A DNA stretch of 7,416 nucleotides, taken from Candidatus Altarchaeota archaeon. GTDB taxonomy: Archaea > Altiarchaeota > Altiarchaeia > IMC4 > QMZM01. Of the stretch, positions 1 to 5,461 are shown one piece after another. Positions within the stretch are counted from its first letter, which is position 1. Every line of letters starts with the position of its first letter. Location of the stretch: the NCBI GenBank assembly GCA_015523055.1, contig WALD01000035.1, positions 1 through 7,416 of the forward strand, written 5' to 3'. The notes beneath the pieces were generated by a model. That model saw only the letters and a program-made list of their open reading frames with translations, was not told the origin of the DNA and made no database searches. The translations under genes and the position numbers were made by a program.

Positions 1-144
1 CAGAACCGCTTCAACGGTTGATATATCGCCTTCAACACTAAAAAGGATGTTAAAGGGGTAATCCTCCCCACCCTTTTGGAAGGGGGTCTCCTTGCCCCCA
101 GATAAGATGAACCCAGAGGTATTGATAAATTCTACTCCGGCCAT
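1..144 (-). CDS. Possible partial unknown protein (N-terminal part)
   Basis: A minus-strand frame is open from the ATG at 144 through the left edge of the window. It begins MAGVEFINTSGFILSGG and reaches FSVEGDISTVEAVL at the edge, which reads like ordinary protein. I do not recognise the family. The frame also stays open upstream, through a TTG at 201 and into the start of ABCE1, but ABCE1 is certain, so the start at 144 is the more sensible choice. No Shine-Dalgarno site precedes it. The stretch of about residues 16-28 (KETPFQKGGEDYP) is encoded by a G/C palindrome and looks like repeat-derived peptide. The region could therefore equally be non-coding spacer with a repeat. The plus strand offers only a short frame ending at 60. 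Coding status is uncertain. Confidence 0.33.
   Translation of the reverse strand, partial: MAGVEFINTSGFILSGGKETPFQKGGEDYPFNILFSVEGDISTVEAVL
62..100. repeat. Nested G/C palindrome, two competing hairpins
   Basis: CCCTT at 71-75 can pair with AAGGG at 80-84 around a 4-nt loop. The same G-run (GGGGG, 82-86) can instead pair with CCCCC at 95-99. The layout resembles the small C/G-rich palindromic elements scattered through many prokaryotic genomes, whose translation typically contains a PFxKGG peptide, as one minus-strand frame does here. Only one copy lies in the window, so its repetitive nature is inferred. Confidence 0.45.
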
Positions 145-200
145 GGAGGAATTGGCTCCGGCGATAGTATTGAAGAGATATACGCTCTTTATTTTGGACA
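145..200 (+). promoter_or_regulatory. Probable upstream region of ABCE1
   Basis: These 56 bp separate the possible minus-strand start at 144 from the ABCE1 ATG. No Shine-Dalgarno site precedes the ABCE1 start, which suggests a leaderless or short-leader mRNA. Weak TATA-like candidates are AGATATAC at 176-183 and ATAGTATT at about 165-172. Neither is ideally spaced, so the promoter is not resolved. A direct repeat CTCCGGC occurs near 135 and 155. Confidence 0.25.
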
Positions 201-1916
201 ATGACAAGGATAGCAGTTCTGGACACAGAACATTGTAGACCACAAAAGTGTAATTTCCTCTGCCAGAGGGTGTGTCCTATGGTGAGAACCGGGAAAGAGG
301 CTATTGTCATAGACAAGGAAACCAATAAGCCGGTCATAAACGAGAAGCTGTGTTCAGGGTGCGGAATCTGTGTAAATAAATGCCCCTTTGATGCCATAAT
401 CATAGTAAACATACCTGAGGAGTTGGAGGAACCAGTCTATCAGTACGGCAGGAACGGCTTTCGCCTGTATAATCTGCCGACTCCAAAAAAGGGGGTTGTT
501 GGGGTGGTTGGTGCAAATGGAATTGGTAAAAGTACCATGATAAGAATTCTTGCCGGGGAGATTAAACCGAATCTGGGCGGGAATTCATCATGGGATGAAA
601 CTCTGAAGAGGTTCAGGGGCAGGGAAATCCATGACTACCTTGAGAAACTTTCACGGGGGGAGATAAGGGCAGCCTATAAACCGCAGTACGTCGACTCCAT
701 CCCGAAGGTCGTAAGGGGCAGGGTCGGGGATGCTCTGGAGAAGAACGATGATTCAGGCCAACTTGATGAAATTGCAGAAAGACTGAATATAAAGAATTCT
801 CTCGACAAAAAGATTAATGAATTAAGCGGTGGAGAACTCCAGAGATTTGCGATCGCTGCGTGCCTTCTCAAGGATGCTGATGTCTATCTTATTGACGAGC
901 CCTCGTCATATCTGGACGTGAGAGAGAGGCTCAACCTCGCGGGGGTTATCCGGGATATGAAGGATAAATTTATATTCGTGGTTGAACACGACCTCGTTGT
1001 TCTGGACTATCTTTCGGACTATATCCATGTCCTCTATGGAAAGCCAACGGCTTATGGAATAATATCTGGTATCAAAGGCGTGAGAGTCGGCATTAATGAA
1101 TACCTATCGGGCTTCCTGAGAGCCGAGAACATGAGATTCAGGAACGAGATTAGATTTGATGTAAGGTCTCCGTCAGAGAGGGGCAACAGGAGCGAACTTA
1201 TGAGATACCCACCGCTGGAGAAGAGATATGGTGAATTCTCCCTTACAGTGAAGCAGGGAATTCTTTATGAGATGGAAATTCTCGGTGTTCTTGGGCCGAA
1301 TGCTACTGGAAAGACTACCTTTGTGAAGATTCTTGCGGGGGCTGTTGAGGCTGACAACACGGGGCTTGATATGAAACTAAGGGTCTCCTATAAGCCGCAG
1401 TACATAAAGCCCTCAATGGCATTGGTAGACTCCCTCAAAATAAAACCGGAGTTTGTCGAAAGATTTGGCATTAAATCCCTGCTTGATAGATCCATGCAGG
1501 AACTAAGCGGAGGGGAACTGCAGAAGGTAGCGATAGCAGACTGCCTTACAAAGGATGCCGAGATTTACCTGCTGGATGAGCCCTCGGCATATCTCGATGT
1601 TGAGGAGAGGCTGAGATTGGCGAGGTATCTAAAGAAATTCGCTTACGATAAGGAAGCGTCGGTCATTGTGGTAGACCACGACATGCTTCTCATTGACTAT
1701 CTCTCTGATGAACTTCTTGTCTTTATCGGCGAGTCTGGAAAGAATGGGAATGCCTCAAAACCGATGGGTCTAAGGGACGGAATGAATAAATTCCTGAAAG
1801 AATTAGGGATTACATTCAGAAGGGACATGGAGACAGGAAGGCCTCGCGCGAATAAACCGGGATCGGTCAAGGACAGAGAGCAGAGATCAGAAGGGGAGTA
1901 TTACTACAAGGATTAG
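201..1916 (+). CDS. ABCE1/Rli1 ribosome-recycling ATPase
   Basis: A 571-aa cytosolic ATPase of the ABCE family. In archaea it works with aRF1 or Pelota (aPelota) to split post-termination and stalled ribosomes and stays on the small subunit. An N-terminal ferredoxin-like domain carries all eight Fe-S cysteines: C12, C17, C21 and C25, then C51, C54, C57 and C61. NBD1 has Walker A GANGIGKST (104-112), signature LSGGELQR (208-215), Walker B VYLIDEP (228-234) and switch His263. NBD2 has Walker A GPNATGKTT (365-373), signature LSGGELQK (435-442), Walker B IYLLDEP (455-461) and His493. The second Walker A departs slightly from the usual GPNGxGKTT. The length is near the family norm of about 590-600. 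The start is fixed by the MTRIAVLD opening just before the first cysteine. There is no Shine-Dalgarno site. The gene is monocistronic, with convergent genes downstream. Confidence 0.98.
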   Translation: MTRIAVLDTEHCRPQKCNFLCQRVCPMVRTGKEAIVIDKETNKPVINEKLCSGCGICVNKCPFDAIIIVNIPEELEEPVYQYGRNGFRLYNLPTPKKGVVGVVGANGIGKSTMIRILAGEIKPNLGGNSSWDETLKRFRGREIHDYLEKLSRGEIRAAYKPQYVDSIPKVVRGRVGDALEKNDDSGQLDEIAERLNIKNSLDKKINELSGGELQRFAIAACLLKDADVYLIDEPSSYLDVRERLNLAGVIRDMKDKFIFVVEHDLVVLDYLSDYIHVLYGKPTAYGIISGIKGVRVGINEYLSGFLRAENMRFRNEIRFDVRSPSERGNRSELMRYPPLEKRYGEFSLTVKQGILYEMEILGVLGPNATGKTTFVKILAGAVEADNTGLDMKLRVSYKPQYIKPSMALVDSLKIKPEFVERFGIKSLLDRSMQELSGGELQKVAIADCLTKDAEIYLLDEPSAYLDVEERLRLARYLKKFAYDKEASVIVVDHDMLLIDYLSDELLVFIGESGKNGNASKPMGLRDGMNKFLKELGITFRRDMETGRPRANKPGSVKDREQRSEGEYYYKD

Positions 1917-2032
1917 ATTAGCAGAGAATTCTTTTGGATGTGAAGATGGTTTTATCCTCTGGAAGGGTATTATATGGAAAAATAACGAAAACCCTGTGAA
2001 AAGAGGCGAGTTGTAGTTATTGTTGGATTGAA
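1917..2032. other. Convergent intergenic spacer
   Basis: These 116 bp lie between the ABCE1 stop and the stop of the leftward oxidoreductase gene. There is no strong hairpin. Short T-runs after ABCE1 (TTCTTTT near 1929-1934) could serve as an archaeal U-rich terminator. One GAATTC copy (1926) lies here. There is no room for a further operon gene. Confidence 0.55.
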
Positions 2033-3274
2033 TTATTTTATCTCAACACTCAATTCTTTTAAATCTCCAAACTCCTCCTTTTTCAGCTCAATCCTTATCA
2101 TCTCTGCCGGATTTAGCCTCAGCTTTCTGATCTCCTTTAGTGTTCTCTCATCCCCTTTGACCACCAATCTCCTGTTTCTCCATGGCTCACGAACCCGGAG
2201 AGATAACCTAACATCTGAATCTCCGTTTATGTAATGGGGCAGAGTATACCGGACCCCGTTGCCGGGCCTAACCTTAATCCTGCCCTTCTTATTCACTGCT
2301 CCCCTTACAAAATTTGCAGCATGAATTCCCGCCAACTCCCCCTCCATTGTTACGAAGTCCACCATGTCATGGACATGGAGAGAATTCCCGCATGCAAAGA
2401 TTCCCTCAACAGATGTCTCAAGCCTGTCGTTCACTATTGGGCCTCCTGTTACCGGGTCAAGGAGAATTCCTGCCTTTCTGCTGAGTTCGTTCTCCGGAAT
2501 CAACCCTACTGAGAGGAGGAGGGTATCACACTCAAATTCCTTTTCGGTCCCCCGAATGAAACACCCCTTATCATCAACCTCGGCTATCTTCACGGACTCT
2601 ACTCTGCTCTTTCCCCTTATGTCTATCACAGTATGCCTGAGATAAAGCGGAATTCCAAAGTCCTCCAGACACTGGGTGATATTTCTTGGAAGACCGCTGG
2701 CATACGGAAGAATCTCAACAACCGCGAGAACCTTAGCTCCCTCCAGAGTAAGCCTTCTGGCCATTATCAGCCCTATATCCCCAGAGCCTAGAATTACTAT
2801 TCTTTTGCCGGGCATAAGATTCCTCAGGTTGATGAAGTTCTGCGCCGCCCCTGCAGTATAGATTCCCGCTGGTCTCGAACCAGGGATACCTATCTGCCCC
2901 CTCGTTCTCTCTCTACAACCCATTGCAAGGATTATCGCCTCAGCATTTATCCTATGGAGGCCGGACTCATTGACAATGGTCAATTCTTTATCTTCCGAGA
3001 TGTCGATGACCATGGAATTGAGTATATAAGGAATCTCCTTTTTCCTGATTTCATCTATAAACCTCTGCATGTATTCAGGCCCCGTAAGTGCCTCCTTAAA
3101 GATCTCAACCCCAAAGCCTTCATGGATACACTGGTTGAGAATTCCACCAAGGCTTTCATTCCTCTCTATTAAAAGTAAATTCTCAATTCCCTTCTTTCTT
3201 GCTGCTATCGCTGCGGTCATTCCAGCCGGACCTCCGCCGATTATTGCGATATCTACCTTCTCCCTATCGATCAT
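2033..3274 (-). CDS. NAD(P)/FAD-dependent oxidoreductase (Thermotoga TM1433-like)
   Basis: A 413-aa cytosolic flavoprotein of the pyridine nucleotide-disulphide oxidoreductase superfamily. The FAD dinucleotide-binding motif IIGGGPAG is at residues 11-18, with Glu37 placed to bind the FAD ribose. A second Rossmann motif, GSGDIG (163-168), should bind NAD(P)H. The ATG-like segment AMGCRERTRG is at 117-126, and the C-terminal FAD segment GIFACGN at 291-297. No CxxC redox disulphide is visible. Residues from about 340 form the extra C-terminal domain typical of proteins encoded next to GlpA-like dehydrogenases in Thermotoga and clostridia. By analogy it relays electrons between its GlpA-like partner and NAD(P). 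The start is supported by GGAGG 7 nt upstream. It follows the GlpA-like gene after 28 bp, so the two are very likely co-transcribed. The DUF1667 protein usually encoded third is missing. The natural substrate is unknown. Confidence 0.85.
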   Translation of the reverse strand: MIDREKVDIAIIGGGPAGMTAAIAARKKGIENLLLIERNESLGGILNQCIHEGFGVEIFKEALTGPEYMQRFIDEIRKKEIPYILNSMVIDISEDKELTIVNESGLHRINAEAIILAMGCRERTRGQIGIPGSRPAGIYTAGAAQNFINLRNLMPGKRIVILGSGDIGLIMARRLTLEGAKVLAVVEILPYASGLPRNITQCLEDFGIPLYLRHTVIDIRGKSRVESVKIAEVDDKGCFIRGTEKEFECDTLLLSVGLIPENELSRKAGILLDPVTGGPIVNDRLETSVEGIFACGNSLHVHDMVDFVTMEGELAGIHAANFVRGAVNKKGRIKVRPGNGVRYTLPHYINGDSDVRLSLRVREPWRNRRLVVKGDERTLKEIRKLRLNPAEMIRIELKKEEFGDLKELSVEIK

Positions 3275-3343
3275 CTCCCATCCTCCCTATCACTCATCTC
3301 CCCTACCTCTCATTTCCCATCCCCTCTCTCGCATCTCTCACCC
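3271..3343. repeat. Imperfect repeats in a strand-biased purine/pyrimidine tract
   Basis: Four related blocks of about 13 bp occur: TCATCTCCCATCC at 3271, TCATCTCCCCTACC at 3294, TCATTTCCCATCC at 3310 and GCATCTCTCACCC at 3331, at spacings of 23, 16 and 21 bp. CTCCCTATC also occurs twice (near 3260 and 3284). The minus strand is almost all purine here. The tract spans the last codons of the GlpA-like gene, the 28-bp gap, and the Shine-Dalgarno site and start of the next gene. Confidence 0.6.
3282..3286 (-). promoter_or_regulatory. Shine-Dalgarno site deciding the start at 3274
   Basis: The minus strand reads GGAGG followed by seven bases and then the ATG at 3274. This is a perfect match to the archaeal 16S rRNA 3' end at good spacing. 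It marks the second gene of the flavoprotein operon as internally initiated on a polycistronic mRNA. The operon's first gene and LeuC have no such site. Confidence 0.75.
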
Positions 3344-4781
3344 GTCCTGTAAAAAGCTCGGAGCCATCACCCTTAAGGGTCATCTCTCTGACCCCTGGAC
3401 TGAACATCTCCTCAATGATTTCTACAATCTTCGGACCGCAGAATCCGCCCTGGCATCTACCCATTCCGGCTCTGCATCTGTTTTTTATGGATTTCAGGCT
3501 TATTGCATTGAGGGGATTATCTATTGCATCTATAATCTCCTGCTGTGTTATTGTCTCGCATCTGCACACAACCCTGCCATAGTTTGGATTCTTCTGGATT
3601 AATGTCGCCTGTTTGTTAGCAGGAAGCTCACTGAACCTTATGATACCCTTTCTTCTGGGATTAAAATCCGACTTTATCTCCAGATCCCTTTTCCTCTTTA
3701 CAATATCAACGACCATTCTGGCTATCGCCGGAGCGGATGTAAGGCCGGGGGATTCGATACCTACCAGATTTATAAAACCATCAAACTCCTCCTTAATCAC
3801 AAAATCCGCCGGTTTCTCGGAGCCGGAGCTTATCAGCTTAGCCCTTATACCTGTAAAACTTCGGATAAAATCTCTCTTTTCTATGCCTGGGAGAAGCTCT
3901 ATAGCCTCTTTATAGAGGGAATCCATAGTATCGGCTGAATTCCCTTCGTCATCTTTGTCCTCTATGTATTCAGCACTCGGCCCCAGCATGATATTGCCAT
4001 GCACAGTTGGGGTCAGATGCACCCCAAGCCCTCCGCTGTTGATTGGAGGAACCGGATAGACAAGATGCTTAATCAGCCCGCTTTTATTCCTATCCAGAAT
4101 GTGATACTCACCCCGGCAGGGATAAATTCTGTAGCCGGAGATTCCAGCCATTTCCGAGATTTTGTCTGCATAAAGCCCGGCGCTGTTTATGACGAAATCG
4201 GAGATGAATTCCCCCCTGTTTGTTCTTACAATAAATTCCCTCTCATTACTCTGAATCCCCGTGACCACAGTATTGAGTAGGAATCTAACGCCATTGGTGA
4301 GGGCGTTCTCAGCAAGTGCAATGGTCAGGGTAAACGGGCAGAGGATTGCACTCGTCGGCGAGTGGAGGGCACGAATTCCGTGAATATTTGGTTCAATCTC
4401 ACCCATTACTCTGTCATTGATTATCCTAAGATCTCTTACCCCGTTCTCATCCCCCTGTTTCTTCAGTTTCTCAAGATATGGAATCTCGTCCTCCTCTTTT
4501 GCAACGACGAGCTTTCCGATCTCCCTATACGGAACGTCAAGATCCCTGCATAATCCGGGGAGAATTCTATGCCCTTCAATATTGGTCCTTGCCTTAAGGG
4601 TCCCTGGAGGCATATAAAACCCTGCATGGGCGACCCCGGAATTACTCCCCGAGGTGCCAAAGGCGACATCGCTCTCCCTTTCCAGTAAGAGGGTGGTAAT
4701 CCTATATTTAGAGAATTCCCTCGCAACTGCACAGCCGACAACACCTCCGCCGATGATTATAACCTCAAAGACCCTCTTCAT
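3303..4781 (-). CDS. GlpA-like FAD dehydrogenase with C-terminal [2Fe-2S] BFD-like domain
   Basis: A 492-aa protein of the DAO/GlpA-LhgO family, whose members oxidise sn-glycerol-3-phosphate, L-2-hydroxyglutarate or related hydroxy- or amino-acids using FAD. The FAD motif IIIGGGVVG is at 8-16, Glu34 is at the end of strand 2, and GTSGSNSGVAHAGF is at 42-55, a segment typical of GlpA/LhgO. The substrate-barrel segment GIRAKL is at 311-316, and GIESPGLTSAPAIA at 341-354 closes the FAD site. A BFD-like Fer2 domain follows, with CRC (C406, C408) and CRAGMGRCQGGFC (C436, C443, C448). The probable cluster ligands are C406, C408, C443 and C448. The last 14 or so residues are encoded in a purine-rich repeat tract and look like a low-complexity extension. 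It is the first gene of a two-gene leftward operon. There is no Shine-Dalgarno site; TATA-like candidates at 4798-4806 and 4809-4818 are imperfectly placed. Family assignment is firm, substrate is not: GlpA is one option, and the gene symbol is therefore withheld. Confidence 0.88.
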   Translation of the reverse strand: MKRVFEVIIIGGGVVGCAVAREFSKYRITTLLLERESDVAFGTSGSNSGVAHAGFYMPPGTLKARTNIEGHRILPGLCRDLDVPYREIGKLVVAKEEDEIPYLEKLKKQGDENGVRDLRIINDRVMGEIEPNIHGIRALHSPTSAILCPFTLTIALAENALTNGVRFLLNTVVTGIQSNEREFIVRTNRGEFISDFVINSAGLYADKISEMAGISGYRIYPCRGEYHILDRNKSGLIKHLVYPVPPINSGGLGVHLTPTVHGNIMLGPSAEYIEDKDDEGNSADTMDSLYKEAIELLPGIEKRDFIRSFTGIRAKLISSGSEKPADFVIKEEFDGFINLVGIESPGLTSAPAIARMVVDIVKRKRDLEIKSDFNPRRKGIIRFSELPANKQATLIQKNPNYGRVVCRCETITQQEIIDAIDNPLNAISLKSIKNRCRAGMGRCQGGFCGPKIVEIIEEMFSPGVREMTLKGDGSELFTGRVRDAREGMGNER

Positions 4782-4983
4782 TCTGAATGTATCTATTGGA
4801 TTTAAGCCAAAAAATTCAGTTTAATCCTCTGCGGATATTGAAACGAGGGGTAGCTCATAAAAAATCTGTTAGAAAACTTCAGGTTCTGCAGGGAGGTTTC
4901 CCGGCTATGCAAGGGAATCTGACTGCCCCCAATTCCGGCGGTATCGGAGTCAAATCCCTCAATTCTTCATACTAACTCTGACA
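4782..4983. other. 202-bp intergenic gap, no gene recognised
   Basis: The gap lies between the coiled-coil gene's stop and the GlpA-like start, both leftward. It should hold the flavoprotein operon promoter. It contains a CRISPR-repeat-like palindrome (4819-4844) and small hairpins: GGGAGGTTTCCC at 4891-4902, and TCCG/CGGA at 4934-4948. A 62-codon plus frame (4787-4975) and a 54-codon stop-free minus frame ending at 4802 both exist, but neither shows a start signal or a recognisable family. I checked for a tRNA fold and did not find one. Confidence 0.5.
4819..4844. repeat. Solitary CRISPR-repeat-like palindrome
   Basis: The 26-bp sequence begins GTTTAATCC and ends GGATATTGAAAC. The arms are imperfectly complementary around a short loop. 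The ATTGAAAC end is a common 3' end of type I archaeal CRISPR repeats. There is a single copy and no spacer array or cas gene in the window. It could instead be a chance palindrome or a regulatory hairpin upstream of the GlpA-like operon. Confidence 0.3.
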
Positions 4984-5382
4984 TTAATGCTTCTCCTTTA
5001 ATGCCTTGATTATGAGACTCCTCTCATCTTTATTAAGTTTCTCGTCCTTCTCTATTATCCTCCTGGCCCTTATACTATCTACAATCAGGAGATTAAGAAG
5101 CCTTATCTCCTCCAGCAGACCGTTAATTACCTTCTCCTCAATGAGATTGGTCTGCTCTCTCAGATTCTCAATCTCCTTCTCCACTATGTGTTTGTCAGCG
5201 CTTGGCATAGGCTGTGCCCTTATTGACTCCTTCCTCTCAAATTTCAGTTTGTTTAGTACCTTAAGTTTCTTCCTCAGGTCCCCCAGCATTCTTTCCCTCT
5301 TGATTATTGCTTTTGTCGCTACGCCAGACTTCCTGAAGAGTTCCATAAGTTCATGATCCTCCTTATTTTCGAAGTCGACCAT
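4984..5382 (-). CDS. Conserved-looking charged coiled-coil protein, function unknown
   Basis: A 132-aa protein that I do not recognise. It is very rich in Lys, Glu, Arg, Leu and Ile and has no cysteine, no signal peptide and no membrane segment. It should fold as two long amphipathic helices, about residues 24-52 and 63-131, separated by a Pro-containing break (QPMPSAD, 57-63). A heptad-like spacing of Leu/Ile/Val suggests a coiled coil or helical hairpin and probable oligomerisation. The start is supported by a TATA-like box (5408-5416) about 30 nt upstream, which implies a leaderless mRNA. It is transcribed divergently from the LeuC/HacA gene, and 202 bp separate its stop from the flavoprotein operon. 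It contains no GAATTC, unlike the four larger genes. The complementary strand is also open for 116 codons, which is a shadow of its composition. Confidence 0.75.
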   Translation of the reverse strand: MVDFENKEDHELMELFRKSGVATKAIIKRERMLGDLRKKLKVLNKLKFERKESIRAQPMPSADKHIVEKEIENLREQTNLIEEKVINGLLEEIRLLNLLIVDSIRARRIIEKDEKLNKDERSLIIKALKEKH

Positions 5383-5407
5383 TTTTATAATAAATAGGCG
5401 ATGGCAG

Positions 5408-5416
5408 ATATAAATA
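5408..5416 (-). promoter_or_regulatory. TATA-like box for the gene starting at 5382
   Basis: The minus strand reads TATTTATAT, centred about 30 nt upstream of the ATG at 5382. That is the spacing expected when transcription begins at or next to the start codon. There is no Shine-Dalgarno site. Its complement, ATATAAATA, could alternatively serve the rightward gene with a leader of about 24 nt. Confidence 0.5.
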
Positions 5417-5427
5417 CCATTATGTCT

Positions 5428-5436
5428 CTTTAAATT
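5428..5436 (+). promoter_or_regulatory. TATA-like box for the LeuC/HacA gene
   Basis: CTTTAAATT is centred about 30 nt upstream of the ATG at 5462. The intervening sequence, ending CTTATACATT, has no Shine-Dalgarno match, so a leaderless transcript is likely. With the oppositely oriented box at 5408-5416 it forms a compact back-to-back promoter pair. Confidence 0.5.
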
Positions 5437-5461
5437 CCCTCAAATCTTAATCTTATACATT

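Noticed and set aside
5..20. Inverted repeat AACCG/CGGTT at the left edge
   Set aside because: The stem is only 5 bp and lies within a possible coding frame; it is too weak to call.
3069..3602. 177-codon plus-strand frame across the flavoprotein junction
   Set aside because: It is antisense to two clearly identified flavoproteins and owes its length to the pyrimidine-rich repeat tract.
4880..4960. Cobalamin-riboswitch-like words (AAGGGAATC then CTGCCCCC) on the plus strand
   Set aside because: The core GGTG stem and GCAACTGT are missing, and the next gene in that direction is on the opposite strand, so there is nothing for it to control.
4802..4969. 54-codon stop-free minus-strand frame in the same gap
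   Set aside because: It has no start codon near its beginning and no recognisable motif. An open stretch of this length can occur by chance.
4890..4970. Possible tRNA (GAGTCAAATCCCTC resembles a T-arm)
   Set aside because: The T-loop lacks the expected TTC, and I could not build acceptor and anticodon stems.
4787..4975. 62-codon plus-strand frame in the intergenic gap
   Set aside because: It starts inside the promoter region of the leftward GlpA-like gene, has no Shine-Dalgarno or suitable TATA box, and its composition does not resemble a protein family.
5006..5356. 116-codon plus-strand frame opposite the coiled-coil gene
   Set aside because: It is a Ser/Leu/Phe-rich mirror of the Lys/Glu-rich gene on the other strand, with no start signal. 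The minus-strand gene has a matching promoter.
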